A stretch of 64,000 nt of DNA from Strix aluco (GCF_031877795.1 NC_133938.1:16524920-16588919); one strand, 5' to 3'; numbered from the stretch's first letter, positions 36,080 to 48,844 are shown. A program made the numbers and translations. Notes: generated from the letters alone by a model not told the origin.

Positions 36080-36879
36080 AGATTATCATGACCTAATTCC
36101 TTGTTTCCAGATGGACTTTTTTTCCTTTTCCCCCTGATAGAAGCATGCCTAGTCACTGCAAAGTGTAGCATTCAAGGAGGACTGTATTTTACAAAGATTT
36201 CTAGAAAACAAATCATCTGTGTGACTCCATATAATAAACCGAGGAAATAATGCAGCTGCTAGCTCATGACAAGTAGAAAATCTTCTCTAGTTACTAGCAA
36301 TGTATATCATCTAGGGTTATTTTTCAGACCCACTACAGTTCACCATATGGTCTCACAAATGGCTGCACCAGCATAAGGAGGGAGTGGGCGCAAGGGGAAA
36401 AGTGGGATCACTTCTTTCAAGTGATTTAAAACAGTCATTAGAATTATAGGCTAGGATAAATAACAATTTCCCTGCCGCCTTCTTTTCAACACTCCTATAT
36501 ATTTTCACTTTTTGGCTCTAATCTTGCAAGCAGCAGTTGCTTTGGGCCAGACCAAAGGCTGACTGTGCACTGTATCTGCTAGGATAGTGGCCAATAGCCA
36601 GAACTATAGGGAAAGAGCATAAGAAATACGACAAGTTTAAAATGACCCTTCCTCCATCAGCTTCCAATAACTGGTAGTTTAGAAATCTTTATGCCGAGCT
36701 CACTAAAACTGTGAAAGAAACATAGTAGAAGTATTGCTCCTATAGTTAACTGCTACTTAGAAGAGTTTTAAATTAAAAAAAAAAAAAACACCAAACCAAA
36801 AGCCAAACATGTATAAACATATATAAAATATAGATCTGATCAGAGAGAGGCATCATGTCACATAGCTGCAGTAATTGGC

Positions 36880-36992
36880 TGACACAGCGCTTAGGGATAT
36901 GGTGTAGTTGAGAATGGTCGGTGTTAGGTTAATGGTTAGACTAGGTGATCTTCAAGGTCTTTTCCAACCTTGATGATTCTGTGATTCTGTAA
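36880..36992 (+). mobile_element. CR1 LINE 3'-end fragment
   Basis: This short piece contains the familiar CR1 3' terminus: GGGATATGG, then GTTAGACTAGGTGATCTTCA, then TTTTCCAACC and the terminal GATTCTGTGATTCTGT repeat. The repeat at the right end marks the true 3' end of the element. The copy is 5'-truncated, as most CR1 insertions are. It is less diverged than the two older CR1 relics in the window, so it comes from a younger CR1 subfamily. Confidence 0.9.
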
Positions 36993-39900
36993 TTATTGCA
37001 GTTCACAGATACATGCATAAGTTGTTATATGCACAAATACAGATGTATTTCACCAATCTGCAGTAACTACTAAAAAAAACCCAAACAACCAACCAAACAA
37101 CAAAAAAAAAAAAACACCAAAAACCTGCACTGAGGGAAAAGTAGTCATGGTAAAGCAGCCCCAAAGCAACGGAGAAGCCATACTTCAGAGCCACTCAAGC
37201 TGTAGCAATTCAGCTGCTCTCCCAGAGGGACTCATCACCCACACCACCTAGGTCAAACTGACAGCACAGATATTAGAGAAACTTCTCTCCCATGCTCACA
37301 GTTATTAAACAATGATCAGTCTAGCTGCTTATCCAGAAAGATTCAAAAGATCTATCATGTAAAAGAAAACCCCATTGTTCCCAGCTTTTAATAATAATTC
37401 TCTGAAAAGCATCTCTAATGATCGTGACCATGCAGGTTTTATGGGAGAGCTAACCACAGAGGACAGACCATACATCTTTGCCCTGGGAAAAGCTGTGGAC
37501 CGTTTCTTCCTGGACCCACTGATCAACTAGAAGAGCAACTTTGGTTTGGGAGACAAGCAGCTAGAGAAGGCAAAAGGAGGAGAATATCACAAAGGTTTTC
37601 AAACCATAATTGCTGTGAAGATGCTGTATTAGAAGTATCTGCTTGCAATGCAGCAGCTCTCAAGGCTCTTTCAGACACAGAAAGGCCTCCAGCATCACCA
37701 GGAACATGCAAAACCTTATAACTATCCAACTTAATGGTAACTTTACCCTTGCCTTCCTCTGCCTCTTAAGAATTAATGTCCTCAGGCTTCTGTGGGTGTT
37801 CACCCTAAAGCGTTCCCCAAAAGAATGAATTTCACCTCACACGTCAGTATGCTGGCATACATAAACAGGAGCAGGCACATACAAAGTGAACAGATACTGG
37901 TATCTGTTACTCTAAGATACTGGTGAAAAAGGGAACAGGGAAACCCTGTAGAACTTGCCTTCACCAACTGCCCTTTGCTTTTTCCCTTTTTTTTCCTCTC
38001 AAGTACAAATAGTGCTTTAATGTTTTCCTTGAGACAAACTATTCTGATAAATGTTTATGGAGCTAAAAAGAAATTCCCCGCTACATGAGTAGCTGGATGT
38101 TTAGACAGTTTGATATAGGAAACATTATACAGTCTCTGCTGTAGCAGTTTGTAGGAAAGTTTGATGCAAGATCAGTTTCCTGTTCCAGTCATGTCACATT
38201 GTAGTTTATAGTAGTAGACAATGAGGTAGTGGCTCTGAGGGAAGCATCATGCCAAAATAGAGGGCATGTCACTGCAATACTACCATTCACAGAGCACCAG
38301 TTTGTAAGCTTCCGGGGATTAGTTTGTTTGTTTGGGGGTTTGTTTTGTTGGCTTTTTTTTTTTTTAATGAGATAACAGAATAAGAGCACAGACCTCAAAT
38401 CCTCCTGCTTACTTGTAGCTGAATGATTGATAACACCTCCCAGATCTTAATCCAGACCAGGAGTCCACTGTATAAGGTGCTCTACAAACAGTGCAGTTCT
38501 TTACTTTTATAGGAGTCACCTTTTCCTGCTTACCTGGAAAAATCATCCACATGTGGTTATTTTGCAGCCTGAATCCCAAGCTCTGCAGGAGATACCCAGT
38601 GTTTTCTCCACTGCTGCAGATGTTCCAGATCTTCATCCAAGCTCTCTTCAGGGCCTGATTCAACCAAGTAATGCACTGCCTAGTATTGCCAGTAAACATG
38701 AAAATTTTATTAAAACATCCCTCCCCTCACACCGCCTCATAGTAACATGAAACATTTCCCCATCTTCATTTTTATCTGCAGTTTGATCAGTTTTAGCTTG
38801 GATGGATCTGTGGAAGTGAGGAAGAGTAACAGCAGCCATTTACTGCTGACTGTTGTGTCGAGTAATGTTCACTCGCCATCCAAACAGGAAACAAAACAAC
38901 TACTTTATTTTGAAGTAGCATTTTATTTTCCATTAGCTTTGTATATGGAGCTTCAGCCTAGTTAACACAAACTGTGTGCTGTAAGTAGCTGTAGGGACAG
39001 GAATGATTGCATGCTATGCCTTTGCAATGCCACCGGCTCTAGAAAGCACCACTTTGCATACTTTTCAAAACACCAAACTAATGAAGTAGTATTTGCACAA
39101 GAACATTGCATTATAATGGCAAAAAACATGTGTAAACATTTTCAGCATTACTCAAATACAGCATCTACCTTGAAATGTTAGGCCACATCCCTACAAGGTA
39201 ATGTGTTATGCGAGAGATCTCTGAACAGGGGCTTGCTGTGTTCAGAAGCTAAGGCCTGCTATAAAATTCCCCAGTGCCTTCTACAAAACTGCAACTTGGC
39301 CTTTGAGCCAAGTACTTGTTCTGCTTTGACCAACACAGTCCAGGTAACCACGTGCAAGTTGCACCACAAGGGAAGAATTTGCCCAAATCACAGCTGATCT
39401 TTATCTTTCTGCCTCGTGGAACATGCTCTTAGTGGTGTTCACTGACAATTTCAAGTATTCAAAACTTCCAAACTTTCCAAAGTGACCTCTGGTCATGATC
39501 ACCTGTTTTAAAACCAGGCATCAGACCTTCTCTAGGAGAAAGCACAGGTAACTCCTCTTGAAATTAAGATGGGTAGCAGGGAGCTCACTGCTGTTGAAAC
39601 CAGACAGCAGGAGCCAGGTTTTCAGAGTACTGAGAAATCTACATTCCAATTTTTAATTAAAAAGTTTAAATTTAAAAACTTTACCCTTGAGCTTTAAATT
39701 GCTGGATCCTCCATGAAAGCATACTCCATAAGTCAAAACTTCAGCTTTTTGGGCTGTGGCTGTATCAACACTAGACTTGATTAGTCACAACGCTGAAAGC
39801 CCTTCATTGCTTGCTGTTTCATGGCCTCTTCCTCAAGTACCTCTAGCAAGATCTGCTTGCAAATCAGAGGTTAAATGTGGTCCAGACAAGGTCAGACAAT

Positions 39901-40559
39901 CAATTCACACTGCACTCTTGTAGGGGTTTAGGTTGGTTTCAGGCTTTTTTCCTGTAAATTAATTTCTATTTTAAATAGCTTGATTGAACCTGTATATATG
40001 TATATTTAAACTTCCCTTAAAAGTTTGCCCTCTTAAAACAGACTTTTGGATTTCATTTCTCTCAGTGGCATAGCAGTTAAAGAGGGGTGAGCACACTCAT
40101 TTGATGTTATCTGAGGAAGTAGGAAATGAGCATAATGGACACAGCCACACTGCTCCTCTGTTAATCCACTCTCAAGGTCTGCATACACAACAGCAGCAGA
40201 GTGCAATGTATCTCCTTGCAGAATTCACCCCACTATGGAAGTAATAATGACTTTTGTGCTTTATGTACTTATTGTACTCTCAGATCCTGACAATTCACGG
40301 TCGGACATACTCATGCACTCTGGTGTCTGGTCTGGGCTTCCCATCACAGCCAGGTTTCTGGCATAGCTTTAATAAACCACCAAACTACCTATTTTGAAAG
40401 CAAGATAAGGAGGAGGAAGAGAGAAGGTAAGTATGAACTATTTTGTGAAACTTCATAAACCAAGAAAACAGGTCACAATTCTGTCCAACCAAGCCTATGA
40501 TCCTCCTCAAGATGCAGAGAAACTGTTCAAAGCATAAATACTCAATGAATGCTAAGCCT
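36993..40559. other. Intergenic DNA 3' of LPAR3
   Basis: No gene is recognised. Features are A-rich tracts (for example 37103-37115), a TTTG repeat near 38320-38350 and a small AT-rich inverted repeat at about 39655-39685 (AAAGTTT / AAACTTT arms). Part of this stretch could be LPAR3 3' UTR if a more distal poly(A) site is used. Confidence 0.55.
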
Positions 40560-40912
40560 GCACAGTGAGGCAGGTTTATTCTCTCTGTAGGAGATTAAGG
40601 AGGGTCTCACTACGTTGCTTACATTTTGTTTCCATGCACAAGAATTCTGAGATGTATTTATTCCATTCATATGAAAAAACAATTTCATGTACTTAAAAGA
40701 AAAAAAGGAGAAAGACGGCAGCACAGAAAGTTTTCTTCATTACAAAGTGTTTTTCCATCAGGCAATTATTTATAAGAACTTTTGTTAACACTGGAGTTTA
40801 GGCTCTGGAACAAAGTGGATATATTGTTTACTAGCTTTGCCAGTCAATCTTCTCTTACAAAACTTCTCCCCTCCCCCTCTCCTTTTCCAGCCAAGTCAGT
40901 CCCTTGAACAGC
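40560..40912 (-). other. LPAR3: LPAR3 3' UTR (likely extent)
   Basis: Downstream of the LPAR3 stop codon, two AATAAA hexamers occur on the minus strand, at 40662-40657 and 40580-40575. The second is followed by T-rich sequence, suitable for cleavage near 40550-40565. The true end could lie further left, because other AATAAA copies occur there. Confidence 0.4.
40575..40580 (-). terminator. LPAR3: Candidate poly(A) signal for LPAR3
   Basis: AATAAA on the minus strand about 335 bases past the stop codon, with T-rich sequence beyond it. Chosen over the earlier AATAAA at 40657-40662 because of that downstream sequence, but either could be used. Confidence 0.35.
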
Positions 40913-41262
40913 TCAGGAGTTTTCTTTGTCACCAAGATCTCCTTTTCCACAAATTGTCCCTTGAATAATGCCATCTTCAATGTAGTGCCCTGAGGTATCC
41001 GTGCTCCTGCAGAGAACTGTTGAGGGGATCCGTGATGAGCGTCTGTCCTGGCTCTTATCCTCAGAGGAGCAGCAAATCATCCTTTTCATGGTACCCCACA
41101 TCTCATCATCTTTGTATGAATAAATTATTGGATTCATGACAGAGTTCAACAGGGCCAGGAGAAGAAACCACCTTTTAACATTCTGAATCCCACAGTATGT
41201 GCAGTTCAGACCATCGAGCAGTAAGACGACCAGACCAGGGGTCCAGCAGACAACAAAGGCAC
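40913..41262 (-). CDS. LPAR3: LPAR3 last coding exon (TM6, TM7 and C-terminal tail)
   Basis: The exon begins after a good acceptor (TTTATTTCTAG|GTGCC) at 41262 and completes the split Gly codon (residue 246) left by the previous exon. It encodes TM6 with CWTPGL (251-256), an outer loop with K275 and R276, then TM7 with NPIIY (289-293). The tail follows, with Cys309-Cys310 as likely palmitoylation sites, then RIPSTVL and YIEDGIIQG, close to the human tail as I remember it. It stops with TGA at 40915-40913. The joined protein is 361 residues against 353 in human; the extra length is at the C-terminus. The phase-1 intron inside TM6 is the position shared by the EDG-type LPA receptors LPAR1-3. 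The exon boundary is set by the splice site, not by the internal Met at 41149. Confidence 0.95.
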
Positions 41263-44200
41263 CTAGAAATAAAGGAGATTAAAAAAAAAAAAAAGACTTC
41301 AAACTGCTAGAGGTTTGGGGGTTTTTTTGCATCTTACAAGATTATTGGGTTCATCAGAATTCTACACAAGAATGATAAAAGCAGAAGAGGACAAAATTCT
41401 AATGACAATAGCAAAATTATAACTACTACAGCTTCTCTGCCAAGCCCTGAGCACAAGGCAGGGCAGCTCTCAGAAGTCTGCAGGGAGCAAGAATACAGCT
41501 GCTAACAGCATCAGCTCAAACACAAGTGGAGAAAGGTCATCACAATAGTGATTTGTGCATGCTGATAAATAAACAAGAGCTCTGGAGCATTAACAAGCAG
41601 AGAACTGGTGCTCTGACCACAGACTTCCTCTCCATCTCTCTCGTATGCTGGAGGAGAAGATACCAGGTGGCCCACTTCCACCACTGCCACAATACGATCC
41701 AAAGAAGAGACATGTCTTCTATCTCACTACAGCTGACTGCAGAGCTATGGGCACACTGCCCAATTCATAAAACAAGAGTCAGTCACATGGTTTAAACACG
41801 TCCTGGCTGGAAACCATGCAGCTACTCTAGGACACACACCCCTCTGAGACACGAAAGCACTGCTGGCTCCCCAGCTGGAGTAGCAGCCCACTGCTCTCCA
41901 CTTCTCCCTCCCAGGCTGTGCATGCTGGGTACTTGAGACCCAACAACTCGGATCCAGGAAACAAATTCAGTTGGAAATGAAAAGAGAGAAAGAAAAAAAT
42001 AGATGAGTTAGCAAAGACGAACCAAACGATGTAGCATTCAGGGCAAAGAAACGAAGCAAAGAACAGAATACAAATAAAAATTTAAAAAAAGACAAAAAGG
42101 ATGAGGAAGTAAGAGTGTACTGATGGGGAAACAACAAAACTCTGCAAGAGAGGCATTTCCCCAAAATATAGCAAGAAACTGCAGGACAAGCCCAGGAGCA
42201 GCAGAGTTCTCATGTTTCAGCTGTAAGGCAGGAATGACAACAGTCCCTGTGAGAATGAAGACACAAGGTGACAATAAAAGCTGAAAGAGAAAAAGTAGAA
42301 CAACACACTCCTCTCCCACCAGCCCCTCAAAAAAAGAAAAAAAAAAAAAAGAAAAATAATTAAGGAAAGGGGGAATAAGGGAGAAGAGATCTTAGAGTGA
42401 AGACAACATGAAGAAAGCATAAAAACCACAGCTTAGAAGGAAGTTCAGTATTGCATTTGCATCTTTCCATGTTATTGCACATCCCCACCATAAACACAGG
42501 GGTGTGGGCAGGACTGGTGGGGAGGGGGAACATCGTGACCAAATGCAGCTCTTGACCACGAGCTTGGGAGGGCCCCGAACTGCCCCATCTACCCTCCTGC
42601 CTCCCCCCAGCACTGCAGCCTGTCATCCCTCGCCTTGAGCCCAAGGAAGGAATAGCCATATGCATGATAATACTAACTTAGCACAAGCCACAATTGCTGT
42701 CTGACATACAGAAATAGAAAATTACAACTCTGCACAACGGTCACAGTTTGAACAACGTACTGAGGAAATTCCAATCATTTATAACAGCAGTTTCCTCTTT
42801 TTTGGGCTTAGAAAAAAATAATCAAACAAATAAGGATGATAGCAGCTACATGCTAAAAAGCTCCCCTGGGGGTGTTGGTATCTGTTCAACAATTTTGGTA
42901 GGGTAAGCAAGTTGAGCTTTTTTTTGGTAAAGCCTCTGGTTTTACCATATCTGAGCTGTGCAAGCAAGCAGTGGGAGGGCAGCCTGGCTCATGTCAGGAC
43001 CCAGGCAGTGCTGGAGCCAGGACTTGGCGGCACCTCAGGCATCCCATCCACTGTGCTGTGCACACGGGCTGGTCTCAGCAGCACTGGATGGTTCTCCCAA
43101 TTCACGATTTTAATGGACACGGTGCCCATCAGATGGGCAGGCCATAATGGTATATAAAGTTATTCCTCTATTGCTCACTGGCATCAGGAGCTGCAAGCTG
43201 CTACCACAACACTTGTTTTCTCTGGTCAGTCTCTATACTACACATTGGTTTGGCTCAAATGTGCTGAGTAAGCAGCTGTGACACCAACTCTCTTATACAA
43301 TCTACAATGGAGAAAACACGGTACTGATTTATTGCCCTGGGGTTCACCAGTAGATCCCATCTGTTCTACCAAGCACTGGAACCAGACCACCCAGACAACA
43401 CTACTGTGGCTAGCTGAGTGTCTCTGTAAGTATTTGGACAGAATGCTTTTGCTAGCCACCAAGGGTCACTGGCAAAGTCACCAACACACCAGCTCCATAC
43501 AGAAATTAAGACGGTAACAAATCCTGCTTAGAACAAGCACAGAAAGCATTTTGACCATGTGCACCACAAAGCATGCAAGGTCCAACCATGCTTTCATAGA
43601 AATCATCAGGAGACAAAACAGACCCCAAAGCCACATTTAGCAAGAGACACAGAAATATCTCATTCAAACAAAACCTCAAGCTCCCAGGCAAGATTAGTCC
43701 GTGAACTCCCAGGATATATCCCTGTCTACCTATACAGGCAAAACCCTAAAAGGGTTGAGTAGCAAAAGGGAAAATAAGAGACATCTGCAGGCATCTCTGC
43801 ACATTGCCCCACGACTGAAGACAAGGATGGGGGCAATGCAATGACAGTGTCAGAGTTACTGGGAAATGCTTTCATGGGGCTGTTGCTTTGACTCCATCAA
43901 AAATACATTTTGCTGTGTGTGGAGACAAGACAAGTGATTCACACCCTGCTCTTAGCACCAGAGAGATGAAAGTGAGGCATGGCTCAGACTCGCATCCTTG
44001 CTCGGGTTTTGCTATTTTTACCACAGAGCTTTCAGAGGGAACCACGGTTAAACATAAATATATACCTTTGTCTTGGCCCTTTCACAATTCTCTTGTTTGC
44101 AGACTTTTTATCCCATAGGAGCTCCTCTCCCTGACAATGTGCCACACTCCAAAAAGAATTTAATTTCTGTCATTCTCTAAAATTCACAAAAGTGACATAA

Positions 44201-47200
44201 AATACAGCCTGGCTGCAACATGAATCAGAACAGCAGCTCTGAGTCTTCCCACCAGAATATGGGAGATCAGGTATCACAATGCCTCAAGGTCTGTTTGAGG
44301 ATTTTCCACTAGCTTTAAACATGGATTTTCTTGTAGATTACATCATCTCTGCTTGAAAATTAAATACTGTATACCTGGAAGCACTACTGATGCTTTGGCA
44401 GCATCACGTTGTAAAACTCTGCACATCAAAGCTGTCCCTGAGCATGCCAATGCTGAAAAAAAAAAAAGTCCAATAGATTCCAGTTGCCTTTGCCACATGT
44501 GCACCCAAGTTAAAACAGCAAGTTACCAATTAAACTATAAATTCACTAAAACTGAAAATCATCCACCCAAAGTTGCTATTTCAGCAGGAATCTCACTGCC
44601 AAGTTCAGATGAGCTACCACATACACACCACCTGAAAATCACATACCCACACACCTGCAGCCACCCTTCTTCAAAGCTACAGTCACAGGTTTAGCTAGGA
44701 CTATGCCACAAGGTCAGTCTAAGAGGATTTTAACCCCTTTTTCTAGGTTTCCCATCTTCCAGTTTCAACCAGATAACTTCCTGTGGTTTAACATGCCAAA
44801 GGGAAAGCCATTTCAGCTGCTCCTATCCTGTGATAGATCATTTTAAGGGTTATGGTAGAAACAGGTTGATGACAGAGACCTGAGTCCCAGCTTCTGGAAG
44901 GGCCCATCCAAGTCCAACAAAGAATGGTGCAAAAAGCCACCTGCAGCTGCGGTCACCATGAACCCATGAAGTCAAACCGAAACCCAGATTTTCCCAACTC
45001 CTAACTGTGGGACCACAGGAGAACTCCACCCAGAGACAACAGTGATGTTTTACTGGAGGGGCAGCCAGCCACAGCACCAGCCTCCCCAAAACCAGAGGTG
45101 GAGGCAGACGGGAGGAGCAGCATGACAGCAGCACCCAGATACACGCAGCCTCCTTCCACACAGCAGAGGGGCAGTAGGACTTTGTCCTGAACCTCCCATA
45201 AAACCAACAGAGCACATTAACAAGAACTCTGTTTCTCATCATACTTCATCCAGCCACAGAGCATCCTGGAATCATTTTTAGTTAAGGCCATATTAGGCAC
45301 ATATTCCAAAGCATCTTCAGATGTTTTGGAACAAGACATTAAAAATAACTGCCGTGGGCAAAATCCACATGCTGCATATAGCTATCAGTTGTTGCATCAG
45401 TAGGTGTAAGCACAGTTTTAGAAGTATCCATTTTGTCACTTAGTGACTCCTCTGGTAATCAGAAAGGCCAGAAAATGTGGTTGTTCAGTTTCTAATACAT
45501 TTTGCACAGTGTGCTTGAATGACTTGTCCAGGAATGTACATTTCAAACTGTTTTAAAAAATAAAATTCACATTCCTAGAAATAAACATTTATAAAAAGCC
45601 CCTCAGAGTCAAAATTTGGTGAGTTGATACAAAGGAACGTGCCAAGATAGATCTCCTCTAACACAGGAGTTTGGGGTAGATCTTGCACCCAGCAACACAT
45701 ACACTAATTCGACTTCTTTGGAAGCAGGCTTTGTTTTGGTTTTGTTTCTGTCTGCCAAAGTAAATATACAAAATTATGATACCTGAAGTAGCACTCAGGC
45801 TTTCTAAGTTAAATTTGCCTGGCCCAGCACTCGCTATCATGAAACTATAATTTGGGTAAAGCATTTAATCTGGTGGCTGAAAAGCCATATTCTGCAAATA
45901 AGAGAAAGCTAATGCTGATCTTTAAATCACCCTGTATTCCTAAGGCCCCTCTCCCTAGTAAAAGAAAGAATATGTTGAAAATAAAGTTTAGAGTGGTGTT
46001 TACTTCCATGCAGCAGCACGGCTGTGATGAGCGCTGAAGATCCGCCTCAGGCAGATGAGGTATTAGCAAATGGCAGCCACTGTCACTGTCCTTCCAACTC
46101 CCACATCAGCCAGCTGGGTGTCCTCTCCCCCGCACGCAGACCCCCACTCTGCTCTGACCTGCAGACAGGCATGCGTGGCACTGAGAGCTAACAGAGTTAT
46201 TCCAACACTCACTCAGCACCCACCAACTTCAGTTTATACAAAACTAAAGTAATATTAACTATATAAATAGACAAGTTAGACAAGGCTCTGCATGTTGATA
46301 TATTTGCATACAATTTCCCAGAAAGCACCCTGCAGTTCTGCCTTGCATAGAAATGCTTAGAGAACTGATTTTTAAGTGTTTTTCTTTTTCTCTTTCCAAT
46401 GCATCAGTTAACTACAGTCCACCCAATGCTTATGCTTTAGGGCAGAACTACATTTGGAACAACTCAGAGTTTTCCTACAGGGATTTTCCCCTTCCAGGTG
46501 GATGATTTAAGTTTCACTGCACGAAAGCTTCAGGGGGAGCAAAAGACTGAATCTTGTCCGTGCTAGTCAAGCTGGGGACAGGAACAACCACCACATTATC
46601 TCTCTATAGGTGCCATAAAACCAAGGGGGAAAAAAGGAACGACAACTGGGGAGAGATTTAGAAGGGAAAAGGAGAGGGATTTAGAAGGGAAAGGCTCTGT
46701 CAGCAGACAAGCCAACTTCAGAAGACACAGGAGCATAAGTGAGAACCTTGTACTTGCTTGAACCATCAGTCCACTTTCTTTTCCAAGGTCAGGCACTGTG
46801 AAGTTTAACTGACCTCAGCTTCTAAAGCATTTTAAGACATCATTCGGTAGACAAAGGTGTTGTGTGCTACAGCACCAGACACCAGACTGTGCAAACAGCA
46901 TCCATATAGGCCACACAGGAAAAAAGTATCCTCAGCCTGAGCTTCCTACCCAGCCAACTTCTACCTCCATGAAAAGTGACACTTTTCTCACAGAGCTCTC
47001 TAGTAATATCATGTCACAGTATGACACAACGGTGTCCCAGGTATACATGGACACCAGCTTTCCCAAAAGCTCCACCTTTCTTGTGCTGGCTCATACAACA
47101 CCAGAACAGTTGACAGAGCAGTAAAGTAATATTTGTGCTTTTGGAGTCTCACACCACCTAAGCCAAACTTCCCAAGTGTCCCAGTGTCCCCCCCAGTTCC

Positions 47201-48086
47201 ACCTGCAGCAAGCTGCACAAGCCATACCTGGCTTTCATAAAACATCTCGCTCAGATTCAAGTCCTTCTGGGGAAAAATTGACTGCTACAGCTAGTATTTG
47301 TTCTAACGATCAATCATCCGCTTTGTGCATCCCTAATTTAATAAGCAGCTACATCACACCTAGCTGAAGTGATCTGAGCCACACAAATATCAACAGTGTC
47401 TCTAGGGCAGGATCCAGGTCAAATCTCATGTAATGATCTAGAGATCCAAAGCCATACAGTATCATCACCTGAAAGTATTTTGCACTGTGCAATCTTCACA
47501 GAATGAAGGTGAATTCTCCCCTTGCAAAGTAAATCTCTGGAGTCACAGACCCACCAGGCATCCTCTCCTTTCCCCAGGGAAGGTGCATTTCCAGGAGGAA
47601 GAAGTTAGGATGTTTAAGAAACAGCCAAGAGGAAGAAGTGCAAAGAAAACTATCCCCATCCTACCACAGGATTCATGGCCTTGTGCAGATGTTAAAGACC
47701 ATTATTTTGAAAACGTTCTACTCGGTAGCTGTGAATCTTCACAAGCCTTCCTCCAAAGCGGTTTTGTATTTCCCTCCTACCCCCCACAACAAAATGTAGA
47801 TAATTTGTGTTTTGTAACAAGCTGCCTACCAAATAGAGACACTTTTCTTCTTCACGTTGACCAGGCCTCTACTTTGCATTTCCGCTTGGTGCGACACTTA
47901 CTGCATTATCTAAAGCAGACGGAAGACTAAATGACTCCAGCACTTACAAGTTTGATGAGGGTTTGTTTTGTTTTGTTTTAGGGGAGTAGACTTTTTTTTG
48001 TTTTGTTAAAAAAACAAACCAAAAAACCACACAAACCCATTGACTGGCACCACCAGTCTTGCATGCCATGGTTTGTAGTCTCTTAC
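41263..48086 (-). other. LPAR3: LPAR3 intron between the two coding exons (6.8 kb)
   Basis: The intron runs from the donor GTAAGA (48086-48081) to the acceptor TTTCTAG (ending 41263). No nested gene is supported. It holds a 23-bp-period duplication at 46651-46694 and A-rich tracts (for example 42334-42360). A plus-strand 147-codon frame at 47487-47930 has no family resemblance and I regard it as chance. Confidence 0.85.
46651..46694. repeat. Two-copy tandem duplication, 23-bp period
   Basis: GATTTAGAAGGGAAA occurs at 46655 and again at 46678, with near-identical GGAGAG flanks. This is a small local duplication in LPAR3 intron sequence. Confidence 0.8.
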
Positions 48087-48822
48087 CTAAGAGAGTCATG
48101 ACAGTCTTCATAAGCTTCACAGGGGTTCTCCTACGGCTGATGGATCCACTAGTGTGCGACGACAAGACATTAGTTTTTCTCTGGACATACATGTAGATTC
48201 TTATGTAAACCACCACCATAATGAAGAAGACAACTAGGTTTAAGATGCTCCAGAACACCAGGTAACTTCTGCTGTAAATAGGCGCCAGGGATGAGCAAGC
48301 AGTAATGTCACAGAGGCAGTTCCAACCCAGGGTAGGAACAGCACCCATGAAAATAGCAATGGCCCAGATTGATATAATTAAAAAGGTGACTCTCTTCTTC
48401 GTGAGATTACTGTGGATCTTCATCCGCATTATTGACATGTGCCGCTCAACAGCTATGACGAGGAGATTCACCAGGGAAGCCGTCAGGCTGGTGTCCAGAA
48501 GGCCCTGACGCAAAAACCAGCGATTAACAGTTAATGTCTTAGACACTGGGCCAGTGTTGAACATCAAGAAGACATAGGCAATTCCAGCAAAAAAGTCTGC
48601 AGCAGCTAAATTGGCCAGGAGATAGTAAAAGGGAAAGTGAAACCTCTTGTTCTTGACCACAGCTGCTATGACCAGTGAATTTGAAATGAAAATGAAGAGG
48701 CAGAAAAATGTTCCAAAACACAGAACAACAATAAGCTTTGGCCCTGTCCACTCATCTACTGTGTCAGTGTTTGTCTTGTTATAAAAAAAGTCCATGCGCT
48801 TATCATAGTAGCATTCGTTCAT
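48087..48822 (-). CDS. LPAR3: LPAR3 first coding exon (N-terminus to start of TM6)
   Basis: LPAR3 is a plasma-membrane class A GPCR for lysophosphatidic acid, preferring unsaturated species and signalling mainly through Gq and Gi. The exon encodes residues 1-245 plus one base. Visible features are an N-glycosylation site N15-K-T and TM1 around 29-55 with N48. TM2 contains NLAAAD (D76). TM3 carries R105-Q106, the lipid-headgroup pair of LPA receptors, in WFLRQGLLD. An ERH motif (126-128) replaces DRY, and GWNCLC is in loop 2. TM5 is around 187-212, and SGSISRRRTPVKLMKTVMTLL leads into TM6. MNECYYDK and the 'FNTGPVSKTLTVNRW' segment match human LPAR3 as I recall it, and separate it from LPAR1 and LPAR2. 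The start has A at -3. The exon ends at TTAG|GTAAGA; the open frame that runs on to 47944 is intron read-through. Confidence 0.97.
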
Positions 48823-48844
48823 CCTGGATTAAAGCCCCTGCATC
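48823..48844 (-). other. LPAR3: LPAR3 5' UTR in exon 2, containing a 4-codon upstream ORF
   Basis: A strong acceptor with a long pyrimidine tract, CCTTCCTAG|GATGC, starts the exon at 48844. Its second base begins ATG CAG GGG CTT TAA (48843-48829), which ends 6 bases before the LPAR3 start. The uORF would be in every transcript using this acceptor. If exon 1 ends at the donor proposed in the CpG island, its -3 base is C, a weak context, so leaky scanning or reinitiation is expected. Confidence 0.7.

Larger units (their letters stand above)
26701..36879. other. Intergenic DNA, central part
   Basis: No supported gene. An AAAC repeat lies near 27463-27480, a G+C-rich patch at about 29.4-30.9 kb, and a G-run motif at 36046-36079. 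Overlapping open frames of up to 224 codons at 29.9-30.8 kb coincide with the G+C-rich patch and look non-coding, being Pro/Gly/Ala-rich and open on both strands. Confidence 0.55.

Noticed and set aside
47487-47930. 147-codon plus-strand frame antisense to LPAR3 intron sequence
   Set aside because: No recognised domain, promoter or splice context; length is within chance for this window.
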